64,000 nucleotides of DNA. Origin: Pseudomonas flavescens (lineage in GTDB: Bacteria; Pseudomonadota; Gammaproteobacteria; Pseudomonadales; Pseudomonadaceae). The stretch spans positions 5,146,001 through 5,210,000 of the forward strand of contig NZ_JACBYV010000001.1 in NCBI RefSeq assembly GCF_013408425.1, written 5' to 3'. The notes under the pieces were generated by a model, which saw only the letters and a list, made by a program, of their open reading frames with translations, was not told the origin of the DNA and searched no databases. Shown piece after piece: positions 41,682 through 52,471 of the stretch. Within the stretch, counting starts at the first letter, position 1; each line of letters starts with the position of its first letter. A program made the position numbers and the translations under genes.

Positions 41682-43049
41682 ATGACGGTAAACAACCCGA
41701 AGACCCAGCAATGGCAGGCCATGAGCCGCGACCATCACCTGGCGCCTTTCAGTGATTTCAAGCAATTGGCCGATAAGGGTCCGCGCATCATTACCCGCGG
41801 CGAAGGTGTGCACCTGTGGGACAGTGAAGGCAACAAGATTCTCGATGGCATGGCCGGACTGTGGTGCATCGCCATCGGCTATGGCCGTGAAGAGCTGGTC
41901 GAGGCAGCCAGCAAACAGATGCGCGAATTGCCCTTCTACAACACCTTCTTCCAGACCGCCCACCCGCCCGTGCTGGAGTTGGCCAAGGCACTTTCCGAGG
42001 TGACTCCAGCGGGCATGAACCATGTGTTCTTCACCGGCTCGGGCTCCGAAGGCAACGACACCATGCTGCGTATGGTGCGCCATTACTGGGCGCTCAAGGG
42101 CAAGCCCGGGAAGAAGGTGGTGATCGCCCGCGAGAACGGCTACCACGGCTCCACGGTCGCCGGTGCCAGCCTGGGTGGCATGAAAGGCATGCATGAACAG
42201 GGTGATCTGCCGATCCCCGGCATCGTGCACATCGCTCAGCCTTACTGGTTCGGCGAAGGCGGCGACATGACCCCGGAGGCTTTCGGCATCTGGGCAGCCG
42301 AGGAGTTGGAGAAGAAGATTCTCGAAGTCGGTGAAGACAACGTCGCGGCATTCATCGCCGAGCCGATCCAGGGGGCAGGCGGTGTGATCATCCCACCGGA
42401 CAGCTACTGGCCCAAGGTGCGCGAGATCCTCGCCAAGTACGAAATCCTCTTCGTCGCCGATGAGGTGATCTGTGGGTTCGGCCGCACCGGTGAGTGGTTC
42501 GGTAGCGATTATTACGGCAATACACCGGACATGATGACCATCGCCAAGGGCCTGACCTCCGGCTATGTGCCGATGGGCGGCCTGGTGGTGCGTGACGAAA
42601 TCGTCCAGGTGCTCAACGAAGGTGGCGATTTCAACCACGGTTTCACCTACTCCGGGCATCCGGTGGCAGCGGCCGTGGCGCTGGAAAACATTCGAATTCT
42701 GCGCGAAGAAAAGATCGTCGAGCGAGTCAGAGAGGAAACGGCACCGTATTTGCAGAAACGACTGCGTGAACTGGCGGATCATCCCCTGGTGGGGGAGGTA
42801 CGTGGAGTGGGCATGCTTGGCGCCATCGAACTGGTGAAGGACAAGCAGACCCGCGAACGTTATCCGAGCGACAAGGCTGTCGGTATGATCTGCCGCGGTC
42901 ACTGCTTCGAGAACGGATTGATCATGCGCGCCGTCGGCGACACCATGATCATTTCGCCGCCACTGGTGATCAGCAAGACGGAAATCGACGAGCTGGTGGA
43001 AAAGGCCCGTAAATGCCTGGATCTTACCGCGCGTGCTTTACTGGCCTGA
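41682..43049 (+). CDS. spuC: Putrescine (polyamine)-pyruvate aminotransferase
   Basis: PLP-dependent class III aminotransferase of 455 residues that transfers an amino group from putrescine or related polyamines to pyruvate, forming 4-aminobutanal and alanine. Seen: FTGSGSEGNDTM at 117-128 for the phosphate, NGYHGSTVA at 152-160, Asp260 in ADEVICGFGRTG, and the PLP Lys289 in TIAKGLTSGYVPMGG. ATG 41682 is preferred because AAGAGGTG lies just upstream; a GTG at 41676 overlaps that site. It follows spuB by 55 bases. It matches SpuC (PA0299). Confidence 0.95.
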   Translation: MTVNNPKTQQWQAMSRDHHLAPFSDFKQLADKGPRIITRGEGVHLWDSEGNKILDGMAGLWCIAIGYGREELVEAASKQMRELPFYNTFFQTAHPPVLELAKALSEVTPAGMNHVFFTGSGSEGNDTMLRMVRHYWALKGKPGKKVVIARENGYHGSTVAGASLGGMKGMHEQGDLPIPGIVHIAQPYWFGEGGDMTPEAFGIWAAEELEKKILEVGEDNVAAFIAEPIQGAGGVIIPPDSYWPKVREILAKYEILFVADEVICGFGRTGEWFGSDYYGNTPDMMTIAKGLTSGYVPMGGLVVRDEIVQVLNEGGDFNHGFTYSGHPVAAAVALENIRILREEKIVERVREETAPYLQKRLRELADHPLVGEVRGVGMLGAIELVKDKQTRERYPSDKAVGMICRGHCFENGLIMRAVGDTMIISPPLVISKTEIDELVEKARKCLDLTARALLA

Positions 43050-43101
43050 GGCTTGAGCGATGGAGCAGTTATCGCCAGACTGCGCCGGCCAAAAAAGGGG
43101 A

Positions 43102-43119
43102 CCACGCGGCAACGCGTGG
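43102..43119 (+). other. Intercistronic hairpin upstream of spuD
   Basis: CCACGCG pairs with CGCGTGG around a GCAA tetraloop in the 109-base spuC-spuD gap. No T tract follows, so it may protect or process the downstream binding-protein message. Confidence 0.6.
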
Positions 43120-43158
43120 CAACCCGGATAATCAACACTACCAATGGAGCTGAACCGC

Positions 43159-44259
43159 ATGATCAAGACTTTCGGCAAGACTCTGCTAGCGGTGACGCTG
43201 GCCGGCACCATGGCCGGCGTGGCGCAGGCTGACAGCAAGGTACTGAACGTCTACAACTGGTCGGACTACATCGCTGCGGACACCGTGGCCAAGTTCACCA
43301 AGGAAACCGGCATCAAGGTCACCTACGACGTCTTCGATTCCAACGAGACGCTGGAAGCCAAGCTGTTCGCCGGCAAATCCGGTTACGACATCGTGGTGCC
43401 GTCGAACAATTTCCTGGCCAAGCACATCAAGGCCAAGATCTATCAGCCGCTGGACAAGTCCAAGCTGCCGAACTGGGAAAACCTGGACAAGAATCTGCTG
43501 AAAACCGTCGAGGTCAGCGACCCGGGCAACCAGTACGCCTTCCCCTACATGTGGGGCTCGATCGGTATCGGCTTCAACCCGGAGAAGGTCAAGGCTGCAC
43601 TGGGCGAGAACGCCCCGGTGGATTCCTGGGATCTGCTGTTCAAGCCCGAGAACATCGAGAAGCTGAAGTCCTGTGGCGTGTCGTTCCTCGATTCGCCAAC
43701 CGAGATCCTGCCGATCGCCCTGCAGTACCTGGGCTACGAGCCGACCAGCACCGATCCCAAGCAACTCAAGGAAGCCGAGGAACTGTTCCTGAAGATCCGT
43801 CCTTCGGTGACCTACTTCCACTCGTCCAAGTACATCTCCGACCTGGCCAACGGCAACCTCTGCGTAGCCGTGGGTTACTCGGGCGACGTGTACCAGGCCA
43901 AGTCCCGTGCCGAAGAAGCCGGTGGCAAGGTCAAGGTGTCCTACAACATTCCTAAGGAAGGTGCCGGTACCTTCTTCGACATGCTGGCGATCCCTGCCGA
44001 TGCCGAAAACATCGAGTCGGCCTATGCCTTCCTGAACTTCCTGCTGAAGCCGGAAATCATGGCCGAGATCACCAACGAAGTGCAGTTCCCCAACGGCAAC
44101 GCCAAGGCGACGCCACTGGTGGATGAAGCCATTCGTAACGACCCGGGCATCTACCCGACCCAGGAAACCATGGGCAAGCTCTACGCCTTCCCGGATCTGC
44201 CGCCGGCAGCCCAGCGCGCCATGACCCGCAGCTGGACGAAGATCAAGTCCGGTCGTTGA
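43159..44259 (+). CDS. spuD: Periplasmic polyamine-binding protein SpuD (putrescine)
   Basis: A 366-residue secreted binding protein of the PotF family with a signal peptide ([24 protein letters not shown]). It has [49 protein letters not shown], and SWTKIKSGR at the end. In P. aeruginosa SpuD prefers putrescine and SpuE prefers spermidine; this gene order fits that assignment, but specificity is inferred from position. I chose ATG 43159 with GGAG 9 bases upstream. It delivers ligand to SpuF, SpuG and SpuH. Confidence 0.93.
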   Translation: MIKTFGKTLLAVTLAGTMAGVAQADSKVLNVYNWSDYIAADTVAKFTKETGIKVTYDVFDSNETLEAKLFAGKSGYDIVVPSNNFLAKHIKAKIYQPLDKSKLPNWENLDKNLLKTVEVSDPGNQYAFPYMWGSIGIGFNPEKVKAALGENAPVDSWDLLFKPENIEKLKSCGVSFLDSPTEILPIALQYLGYEPTSTDPKQLKEAEELFLKIRPSVTYFHSSKYISDLANGNLCVAVGYSGDVYQAKSRAEEAGGKVKVSYNIPKEGAGTFFDMLAIPADAENIESAYAFLNFLLKPEIMAEITNEVQFPNGNAKATPLVDEAIRNDPGIYPTQETMGKLYAFPDLPPAAQRAMTRSWTKIKSGR

Positions 44260-44269
44260 TCGAGCCGCG

Positions 44270-44295
44270 ACCGCAGCGCCTTCGTGCGCTGCGGT
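44270..44295 (+). other. Intercistronic hairpin between spuD and spuE
   Basis: ACCGCAGCGC pairs with GCGCTGCGGT, a perfect 10-bp stem with a 6-base loop, just after spuD. It has no T run; such stem-loops after binding-protein genes often stabilise the upstream message. Confidence 0.7.
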
Positions 44296-44395
44296 ACGTG
44301 CTCGTGCAGGGATAACGGGCGGATCGCCGCCCGCCGAGCGTTGCGGCCCAGCCGTGACGCTCACTCGAATCGCGATGCGTCACCGGTTCTGGTGA

Positions 44396-45514
<1,119 letters not shown>

Positions 45515-45522
45515 ACCCATTA

Positions 45523-45551
45523 GCGCCCGGCCTTTGCCGGGCGCCATTTTT
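45523..45551 (+). terminator. Terminator-like hairpin between spuE and spuF
   Basis: GCGCCCGGC pairs perfectly with GCCGGGCGC around a CTTT loop and is followed by CATTTTT. It lies 8 bases after the spuE stop and within the operon, so it probably acts as a partial terminator that lowers spuFGH relative to spuDE. Confidence 0.75.
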
Positions 45552-45568
45552 GCTGCGGGAGTTTGGTA

Positions 45569-46723
45569 ATGGCAGTTGCTTCCAGTACCTACAAGAAGGT
45601 CATCGAAGGGAGCCAGCAACCGAAAGAGGTGCTGGTCAAGATCGAGCGTGTAACCAAGAAGTTCGACGAGACCATTGCCGTCGACGATGTGTCGCTGACC
45701 ATCAACAAGGGGGAGATCTTCGCCCTGCTCGGTGGCTCCGGCTCGGGCAAGTCGACCCTGCTGCGCATGCTCGCCGGGTTCGAACGGCCGACCGAGGGGC
45801 GCATTTTCCTCGATGGCCAGGACATCACCGACATTCCGCCCTATGAGCGGCCGATCAACATGATGTTCCAGTCCTACGCGCTGTTCCCGCACATGAGCGT
45901 GGCCGACAACATCGCCTTCGGCCTCAAGCAGGACAAACTGCCCAAGGACGAGATCGACGCCCGCGTGGCGGAGATGCTCAAGCTGGTGCAGATGAGCCAG
46001 TACGCCAAGCGCAAGCCCCATCAGCTTTCCGGTGGCCAGCGTCAGCGTGTGGCCCTGGCCCGTTCCCTGGCGAAGAAACCCAAGCTGCTGCTGCTCGACG
46101 AGCCCATGGGCGCGCTGGACAAGAAGCTGCGTTCGCAGATGCAACTGGAGCTGGTGGAGATCATCGAGCGCGTCGGCGTGACCTGCGTGATGGTGACCCA
46201 CGACCAGGAAGAGGCCATGACCATGGCCCAGCGCATCGCCATCATGCACCTGGGCTGGATCGCGCAGATCGGCAGCCCGATCGACATCTACGAGACGCCG
46301 GCCAGTCGCCTGGTCTGCGAGTTCATCGGCAATGTCAACCTGTTCGAAGGTGAGATCGTTCACGATGACACCGACCATGCGGTGATCAACTGTCCGCAGT
46401 TGGACAAGCCGATCTACATCGGCCATGGCATCAGCACCCGCGCCCAGGAGACCCAGGTCACCTATGCGATGCGCCCGGAAAAGCTGCTGATGGCCACGCA
46501 ACTGCCCAGCGACCACGAGCACCCGGATTACAACTGGAGCCACGGCAGCGTTCACGACATCGCCTACCTGGGCGGTCACTCGGTGTACTACGTCAAGCTC
46601 ACCTCCGGGCAGATCGTGCAGTGCTTCATCGCCAACGCCGAGCGTCGCGGCAAACGACCGACCTGGGATGACCCGGTGGTGGTGTTCTGGGAAGACGACA
46701 GCGGCGTGGTGCTGCAGTCATGA
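45569..46723 (+). CDS. spuF: Polyamine ABC transporter ATPase SpuF
   Basis: Cytoplasmic ATPase subunit of 384 residues of the PotA/PotG family that powers polyamine import. Walker A GGSGSGKS is at 55-62, the signature LSGGQ at 153-157, and Walker B LLLLDEP at 173-179, followed by the H-loop in MVTHDQEEAM and a C-terminal TOBE domain with YAMRPEKLLM. ATG 45569 has GGGAG 7 bases upstream; a TTG two codons earlier is less likely. Its stop overlaps the start of spuG (ATGA). Confidence 0.95.
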   Translation: MAVASSTYKKVIEGSQQPKEVLVKIERVTKKFDETIAVDDVSLTINKGEIFALLGGSGSGKSTLLRMLAGFERPTEGRIFLDGQDITDIPPYERPINMMFQSYALFPHMSVADNIAFGLKQDKLPKDEIDARVAEMLKLVQMSQYAKRKPHQLSGGQRQRVALARSLAKKPKLLLLDEPMGALDKKLRSQMQLELVEIIERVGVTCVMVTHDQEEAMTMAQRIAIMHLGWIAQIGSPIDIYETPASRLVCEFIGNVNLFEGEIVHDDTDHAVINCPQLDKPIYIGHGISTRAQETQVTYAMRPEKLLMATQLPSDHEHPDYNWSHGSVHDIAYLGGHSVYYVKLTSGQIVQCFIANAERRGKRPTWDDPVVVFWEDDSGVVLQS

Positions 46724-47628
46724 AAATGAGCAGCCTGACCAAGCGTATGCCTACCGGCCGACACCTGGTGATCGGCGTTCCGTTCATCTGGCTGTTTCTG
46801 TTCTTCCTGCTGCCATTCATCATCGTGCTGAAGATCAGCTTCGCCGAAGCCGATGTGGCGATTCCGCCTTATACGGAAATCTACACCTGGGTGGACAACA
46901 CCCTGCAGGTGGTGCTCAACCTGGGTAACTACATCTTCCTCAGCGAAGATGAGCTGTACGTGGCTGCCTACCTGGGCTCGCTGAAGATCGCCTTTTTCAG
47001 CACCCTGGCCTGCCTGCTGATCGGTTACCCGATGGCCTACGCCATTGCCCGTGCGAAAAAGGAGACCCAGATGGTTCTCCTGCTGCTGGTGATGATGCCG
47101 ACCTGGACCGCGATCCTGATCCGCGTCTATGCGTGGATGGGCATCCTCAGCAACAACGGCCTGCTCAATGGCTTCTTGCAGAGCATCGGGCTGATCGACA
47201 CGCCGCTGCAGATCCTCAACACCAACACCGCGGTGTATATCGGCATCGTCTATTCGTACCTGCCGTTCATGATCCTGCCGCTGTTCGCCAACCTGGTGAA
47301 GCACGATCAAAGCCTGCTGGAGGCTGCCTCGGATCTCGGCTCGAGCAACTTCAACAGCTTCTGGAAGATCACCGTGCCGTTGTCGAAGAACGGCATCATC
47401 GCCGGCTGCATGCTGGTGTTCATTCCGGTGGTGGGCGAGTTCGTCATTCCCGAGCTGCTTGGCGGCCCGGAAACGCTGATGATCGGCAAGGTGTTGTGGC
47501 AGGAGTTCTTCAACAACCGCGACTGGCCGGTAGCTTCCGCCCTGGCGGTGGTGATGCTGGCGCTGCTGTTGATTCCGATCATTCTGTTCAACAAGAACCA
47601 GGCCAAGGAAATGGAGGGCAAGGCATGA
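46720..47628 (+). CDS. spuG: Polyamine ABC transporter permease SpuG
   Basis: Inner-membrane permease of 302 residues of the PotB/PotH type with about six transmembrane helices. The EAA motif EAASDLGSSNFNSFWKITVPLSKNG, which contacts the ATPase, lies in the second half. It overlaps spuF and spuH by four bases on each side (ATGA), so the three subunits are translationally coupled and made in fixed proportion. A second ATG two codons on is possible as start. Confidence 0.95.
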   Translation: MKMSSLTKRMPTGRHLVIGVPFIWLFLFFLLPFIIVLKISFAEADVAIPPYTEIYTWVDNTLQVVLNLGNYIFLSEDELYVAAYLGSLKIAFFSTLACLLIGYPMAYAIARAKKETQMVLLLLVMMPTWTAILIRVYAWMGILSNNGLLNGFLQSIGLIDTPLQILNTNTAVYIGIVYSYLPFMILPLFANLVKHDQSLLEAASDLGSSNFNSFWKITVPLSKNGIIAGCMLVFIPVVGEFVIPELLGGPETLMIGKVLWQEFFNNRDWPVASALAVVMLALLLIPIILFNKNQAKEMEGKA

Positions 47629-48500
47629 AGAACTTCCGCTTCTCCACGCTCATGCTCTGGGTCGGTTTCGCGTTCATCTATCTGCCGATGTTCATCCTGG
47701 TCATCTACTCGTTCAACGCCTCGCGGCTGGTGACGGTGTGGGGTGGCTGGTCGACCAAGTGGTATGTCAGCCTCCTCGATGACCGCCAGTTGATGGGCGC
47801 GGTATGGCGCTCCCTGGAAATCGCCTGCTACACGGCGATCGCCGCAGTGGCGCTGGGCACCATGGCGGCCTTCGTGCTGACCCGGGTGCACCGCTTCAAG
47901 GGACGCACGCTGTTTGGCGGCCTGGTCACCGCGCCGCTGGTCATGCCCGAGGTGATCACCGGTCTGTCGTTGCTGCTGCTGTTCGTGGCCATGGCACAAC
48001 TGGTCGGCTGGCCGGCGGAACGCGGCATGATGACCATCTGGATCGCCCACACCACCTTCTGCTCGGCCTACGTGGCCGTGGTGGTCTCGGCGCGTCTGCG
48101 TGAGCTGGACCTGTCCATCGAAGAGGCCGCCATGGATCTTGGTGCGCGACCCTGGAAAGTGTTCTTCCTGATCACCATCCCGATGATCGCGCCTTCGCTG
48201 GTGGCCGGTGGCATGATGTCCTTTGCCCTGTCCCTGGATGATCTGGTGCTGGCCAGCTTCGTGTCCGGCCCTGGTGCCACCACACTGCCAATGGAGGTGT
48301 TCTCCAAGGTACGTCTGGGGGTTACCCCGGCGATCAACGCCGTGGCCAGCCTGATCCTGCTGGCGGTGTCCCTGGCGACCTTCCTGGTGTGGTTCTTCGC
48401 CCACCGCGCGGAAGAGCGTCGCCGTCGGGCGATTCAGCAGATCATGGAAGAAAGTCAGGCGGCGATTCATGCACGCCCAGAGGCCAAACCCGCTCACTAA
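47625..48500 (+). CDS. spuH: Polyamine ABC transporter permease SpuH
   Basis: Inner-membrane permease of 291 residues of the PotC/PotI type, partner of SpuG. It has about six transmembrane helices and the EAA loop EEAAMDLGARPWKVFFLIT. The start at 47625 overlaps the spuG stop; the long frame to 47133 is a shadow of spuG. It ends the spu operon, with a hairpin 17 bases after the stop. Confidence 0.95.
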   Translation: MKNFRFSTLMLWVGFAFIYLPMFILVIYSFNASRLVTVWGGWSTKWYVSLLDDRQLMGAVWRSLEIACYTAIAAVALGTMAAFVLTRVHRFKGRTLFGGLVTAPLVMPEVITGLSLLLLFVAMAQLVGWPAERGMMTIWIAHTTFCSAYVAVVVSARLRELDLSIEEAAMDLGARPWKVFFLITIPMIAPSLVAGGMMSFALSLDDLVLASFVSGPGATTLPMEVFSKVRLGVTPAINAVASLILLAVSLATFLVWFFAHRAEERRRRAIQQIMEESQAAIHARPEAKPAH

Positions 48501-48517
48501 GCCCGTTTGCTCGACAG

Positions 48518-48554
48518 ACAATGCCCGCCACTGCGTCAGCAGGGCGGGCATTGT
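48518..48554 (+). terminator. Terminator-like hairpin after spuH
   Basis: A perfect 12-bp stem (ACAATGCCCGCC with GGCGGGCATTGT) has a 13-base loop; the following T content is modest. Confidence 0.7.
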
Positions 48555-48584
48555 GCTTTCTGGCGGGCGTTGCGTTGCCGATGC

Positions 48585-48650
48585 TGTAAGAGCCGGTCTG
48601 CTGGCGAGACTCTTATCCAGAGCATCGCCGGCAAGCCGGCTCCTACTCGT
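48585..48650. repeat. Pair of REP-like repeats
   Basis: The second unit (48621-48650) ends in CGCCGGCAAGCCGGCTCCTAC, a typical Pseudomonas REP sequence able to form its own stem. The first unit (48585-48613) is a degenerate inverted relative (TAAGAGCCGGTCTGCTGGCGAG). Together they form a BIME-like pair between spuH and betT. Confidence 0.8.
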
Positions 48651-48711
48651 CATGGTTGTCATCAGCGCGCCAGCTGGAGTCGCTCGCCGATACGAATAAC
48701 AGGCCATAACG

Positions 48712-48741
48712 AAAACGCCCGGGCATTGGCCCGGGCGTTTT
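48712..48741 (-). terminator. Terminator downstream of betT
   Basis: A perfect 12-bp stem (AAAACGCCCGGG with CCCGGGCGTTTT) around CATTGG lies 16 bases beyond the betT stop and works in both directions. Confidence 0.92.
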
Positions 48742-48756
48742 ATCTTGCGTGGTACG

Positions 48757-50730
48757 TCAGCGGGTCAGATGCAGGAAGTGCATGTGGCGCTCATACTGGT
48801 CGAGGATATCGCCGATCACTTCTTCGCGGTTCCAGCCCATCACGTCGTAATCCTGACCGCCTTCGTCCAGGTGGACTTCGGCGCGGAAATACTTGCGCTC
48901 TTCGTTGGTGTCGTCGCGGGTGTCGCGCATCACGAAGCTTGGCTGGATCAGCGCGCGTGGGCGCACCTGATACTGGAAGTCAGCCTCGCTGCCGTGACTG
49001 ACCGACAGCGTCACGCGGCCATCTTCACCGCTCTCCACGGTCGCTTCGCGGCCTTGTTTGCGCAGCTCCTCTGCAACCTGCTCGCAGGCGGGCAGGACGG
49101 TCTCGCTGATGAAGCGATTCACATGAGAACGACGTGGCAGCATGACCATGCTGCGCAGACGACGCTGCCAGCCGCCCGGGCTCGTGCTGCTGCGCGAGCT
49201 GAGGGAAACCTGATCGCGCAAGCTGCGCTTGGCCGCATCCAGCTGCAGCGCGCGCAGCAGGCCCCACATCGACGCCATCAGCGCGATCACGAAGGGCAGG
49301 GCACTGGCGATGGTCGCGGTCTGCAAGGCCTTGAGGCCGTCGGCGAGCAGCAGCGAAGCCGCCACCACCGCCATCAGCGCTGCCCAGAAGATGCGCTGCC
49401 ACACCGGCGTCTGGTCTTGCCCGCCCGAGGCGAGCATATCCACCACCATGGCGCCGGAATCCGCCGAGGTGACGAAGAACACCACGATCATCAACACCGC
49501 GATCTGCGACAGGATCATCGACATCGGGAAGTGTTCGAGGAAGGCGAACAGTGCCAGAGAGCTGTCCTTGTTCACGGCCTCGGCGAGATCGGTGACGCCA
49601 TCGACGAGAATCATGTGGATGGCGGTATCACCAAATACGGTCATCCACAGCAGGGTGAAGCCGGCCGGCACCACCAGCACGCCGCTGATGAACTGGCGGA
49701 TGGTGCGACCGCGGGAAATCCGCGCGATGAACAGCCCCACGAACGGCGACCACGACAGCCACCAGCCCCAGTAGAACAGCGTCCAACCACCGATCCAGTC
49801 GGTCGGCTCATAGGCGTAGAGGTTGAAGGTCTTGCTGACGATCTCCGACAGATAGCCGCCGGTGTTCTGCACGAAGGTCTGCATGATGAACACGGTCGGG
49901 CCCAGGATCAGCACGACCAGCAGCAGGCCCACGGCGAGAATCATGTTCAGCTCGGAAAGGCGGCGAATGCCCTTGTCCAGGCCGCTGACCACGGAAATGG
50001 TCGCCAGCGCCATGGTGAAGACCAGCAGGCCGATCTGTACCGCGGTGGTGGTCGGCAGGCCGTACAGGTGGTTCAGGCCGGTGTTGATCTGCAGCACGCC
50101 GTAGCCCAGGGAGGTCGCCACACCGAGTACCGTGCCGATTACCGCGAAGATGTCCACGGCATGGCCGATGGGGCCGTAGATACGGTCGCCGATCAGTGGG
50201 TAGAGCGCCGAGCGCAGGGTCAGCGGCAGGTTATGTCGATAGGCGAAGTAGGCCAGGATCAGCGCGACGATGGCGTAGATCGCCCAGGCATGCAGACCCC
50301 AGTGGAAGAAGGTCAGCTTCATCGCTTCCTTCGCCGCCGTGACGGTCTGCGGGTCGCCTACCGGCGGCGCGATGAAGTGCATCACCGGCTCGGCCACGCC
50401 GAAGAACATCAGGCCGATACCCATGCCGGCGCAGAACAGCATGGAGAACCAGGTGCTGTTGTTGTATTCCGGTTCGCTGTGATCGGGGCCCAGCTTGATG
50501 TCGCCATAGCGACTCACCGCGAGGAACACCACGAAGATCAGGATCAGGGCCACGGCCAGGATATAGACCCAGCTGGCATTCTCGATGATCCAGGCCTGGG
50601 TGGCACCGAACACGCTCTGGGCGTTGTCCTTGAACACGGTGCTGTAGATCACCAGGCAGGCGATCAGAAAGGTCGAGCCGAAGAAAACCGGCGGGTTGAG
50701 GGTGGAGCGGGAAGACAGAGGTGCCTCCAT
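48757..50730 (-). CDS. betT: BCCT-family choline/betaine transporter
   Basis: A 657-residue secondary transporter of the betaine/choline/carnitine family with 12 predicted helices in residues 15-510. The family signature is seen in the WTLFYWGWWLSWSPFVGLFIA stretch, and GMGIGLMFFGVAEP lies in the glycine-rich helix. A long cytoplasmic C-terminal domain (about 510-657) is typical of choline-type BetT and linked to osmotic sensing. AGGAG precedes the ATG at 50730. Its place beside comM matches PAO1 PA5291 (BetT2). Choline as substrate is inferred from family. Confidence 0.9.
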   Translation of the reverse strand: MEAPLSSRSTLNPPVFFGSTFLIACLVIYSTVFKDNAQSVFGATQAWIIENASWVYILAVALILIFVVFLAVSRYGDIKLGPDHSEPEYNNSTWFSMLFCAGMGIGLMFFGVAEPVMHFIAPPVGDPQTVTAAKEAMKLTFFHWGLHAWAIYAIVALILAYFAYRHNLPLTLRSALYPLIGDRIYGPIGHAVDIFAVIGTVLGVATSLGYGVLQINTGLNHLYGLPTTTAVQIGLLVFTMALATISVVSGLDKGIRRLSELNMILAVGLLLVVLILGPTVFIMQTFVQNTGGYLSEIVSKTFNLYAYEPTDWIGGWTLFYWGWWLSWSPFVGLFIARISRGRTIRQFISGVLVVPAGFTLLWMTVFGDTAIHMILVDGVTDLAEAVNKDSSLALFAFLEHFPMSMILSQIAVLMIVVFFVTSADSGAMVVDMLASGGQDQTPVWQRIFWAALMAVVAASLLLADGLKALQTATIASALPFVIALMASMWGLLRALQLDAAKRSLRDQVSLSSRSSTSPGGWQRRLRSMVMLPRRSHVNRFISETVLPACEQVAEELRKQGREATVESGEDGRVTLSVSHGSEADFQYQVRPRALIQPSFVMRDTRDDTNEERKYFRAEVHLDEGGQDYDVMGWNREEVIGDILDQYERHMHFLHLTR

Positions 50731-50946
50731 TGAGCTAGCTCTCCTTGGTCGGAGTCAGTCCATGACGTATGCGCACACCCGTTGGAGCTTGGCCGGGTGG
50801 CGAGCGGATGGAGAAGCGACTCGGTTTATCGGACGGCCGCCAAAGGCGGAAGACCCGCCATTGTACATTACCGATAGTCGGGTTCTTGAAAGTGCCAGCT
50901 ATCGATAGGTCCGCGTGCCGTTTCGTTCAGCTTATTTCCCTGCTCC

Positions 50947-52437
50947 TCAGAGGTTGGTTCGGTACTGCAGGGCTTCGGCCAGATGCTGGCGGTTGATCCC
51001 CTCCTGCGCCTGCAGATCCGCCAGGGTGCGCGCCACCTTGAGCACTCGGTGCGCAGAGCGCAGTGACAAGGTGAGGCGTTCGCAAGCGTGCTCCAGCCAC
51101 TGCCGGTCGACGTCGGCCAGTGGGCAGTGTTCGCGCAGCCCCGGCAGGTCCAGGAAGGCGTTGGCGATGCCCTGGCGGCGCAGCTGGATGTCTCGCGCCG
51201 CGGCGACACGGGCTGCGGCTGTGGCGCTGGTTTCACCGCTTTCCCGGGTGGGGCCCAGCGCGGTGCTCTCGCGGGCGACGGTGATGTGCAGGTCGATACG
51301 GTCGAGCAGCGGGCCGGATAGCTTGCCGCGATAGCGCTGGATCTGCTCGGCGCTGCAGCGGCAGCGACCGCTGGGATCGCCGAGAAAGCCACAGGGGCAG
51401 GGGTTCATGGCGGCAACGAGCTGGAACCTGGCGGGGAAACTGACTTTGTCCCTTGCCCGGGCGATGACGATATGACCGCTTTCGAGGGGTTCCCTCAGCA
51501 CTTCGAGGACGCGCCGATCGAACTCGGGAAGCTCGTCGAGGAACAGCACGCCGTAATGGGCAAGGGTTATCTCGCCGGGCTGTGGCCGGCTGCCACCGCC
51601 CACCAGTGCGGGGCCCGAAGCGCTGTGATGGGGATGTCTGAACGGTCTTTGTGGCCAGCTTTGCAGCGGCGTGTGGCTGGCGACGGAGCGAATCGCGGCA
51701 ACCTGCAGGGCTTCCTCCTCGGTCAGGGGGGGCAACAGGCCGGGAAGGCGGCTGGCCAGCAGCGTCTTGCCAGTGCCCGGCGGGCCACTGAGCAGGAGAT
51801 TGTGGCCGCCAGCGGCGGCAACCAGCAGCGCTCGCTTGGCGGCGACCTGGCCCTGCACCTCGGCCAGGTCGGGGTAGGGCAGGGCCTGGCGCAGCAGGCC
51901 CTGCGCCTGATACGGCGCCAGCGGCGTGTGGCCGTTCAGGTGAGCGACCAGTTCCAGGAGATGATCGACTGCCAGTACCGTCAGCCCGGACGCCAGGCTG
52001 GCCTCTTCGGCATTCTCTCTGGGCACCACAAGGGTGCGCCCCGCTTCCCGAGCCGCCAGGGCGGCAGGCAGGACCCCTCGCACGGCGCGTACCGTACCGG
52101 ACAGCGCCAGTTCACCAAGGCATTCGAGAGGAGCCAGCGCGTCTGGCGGCAACTGACCGCTGGCGGCCAGGATGCCCAGGGCGATGGCCAGGTCGAAGCG
52201 GCCGCCGTCCTTGGGGAGATCGGCTGGTGCCAGGTTCAGGGTAATGCGCCTGGGAGGGAAATCCAGTGCGCAATTGAGGATGGCGCTGCGCACGCGATCC
52301 TTGCTTTCCTTGACCGCCGTTTCTGGCAAGCCAACCAGCGCCAGGGACGGCAAACCGTTGGCCAGATGGGCCTCTACGGTGACGGCAGGGGCGTCTACGC
52401 CGATCTGGGCGCGGCTGTGGACTATGGCCAATGACAT
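50947..52437 (-). CDS. comM: ComM-like AAA+ helicase (Mg-chelatase family)
   Basis: A 496-residue hexameric ATPase that promotes branch migration of recombining DNA in natural transformation. The N-terminal Lon-like domain has GLPSLALVGLPETAVKESKDRV; Walker A GPPGTGKT is at 218-225; Walker B is FLDELPEF; MNPCPCGFLGDPSGRC carries the cysteine cluster; the C-terminal lid is AAA+-like. Length matches the family (about 500). It lies 34 bases downstream of ubiK, as in PAO1 PA5289-PA5290. Confidence 0.93.
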   Translation of the reverse strand: MSLAIVHSRAQIGVDAPAVTVEAHLANGLPSLALVGLPETAVKESKDRVRSAILNCALDFPPRRITLNLAPADLPKDGGRFDLAIALGILAASGQLPPDALAPLECLGELALSGTVRAVRGVLPAALAAREAGRTLVVPRENAEEASLASGLTVLAVDHLLELVAHLNGHTPLAPYQAQGLLRQALPYPDLAEVQGQVAAKRALLVAAAGGHNLLLSGPPGTGKTLLASRLPGLLPPLTEEEALQVAAIRSVASHTPLQSWPQRPFRHPHHSASGPALVGGGSRPQPGEITLAHYGVLFLDELPEFDRRVLEVLREPLESGHIVIARARDKVSFPARFQLVAAMNPCPCGFLGDPSGRCRCSAEQIQRYRGKLSGPLLDRIDLHITVARESTALGPTRESGETSATAAARVAAARDIQLRRQGIANAFLDLPGLREHCPLADVDRQWLEHACERLTLSLRSAHRVLKVARTLADLQAQEGINRQHLAEALQYRTNL

Positions 52438-52471
52438 CGATCACTCCTTGATCGTCTGCCGGCCGAGCAGG

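Noticed and set aside
48745..50733. 662-residue open frame opposite betT
   Set aside because: Rich in His, Gln and Asp as expected for the complement of a membrane protein gene; betT is certain.
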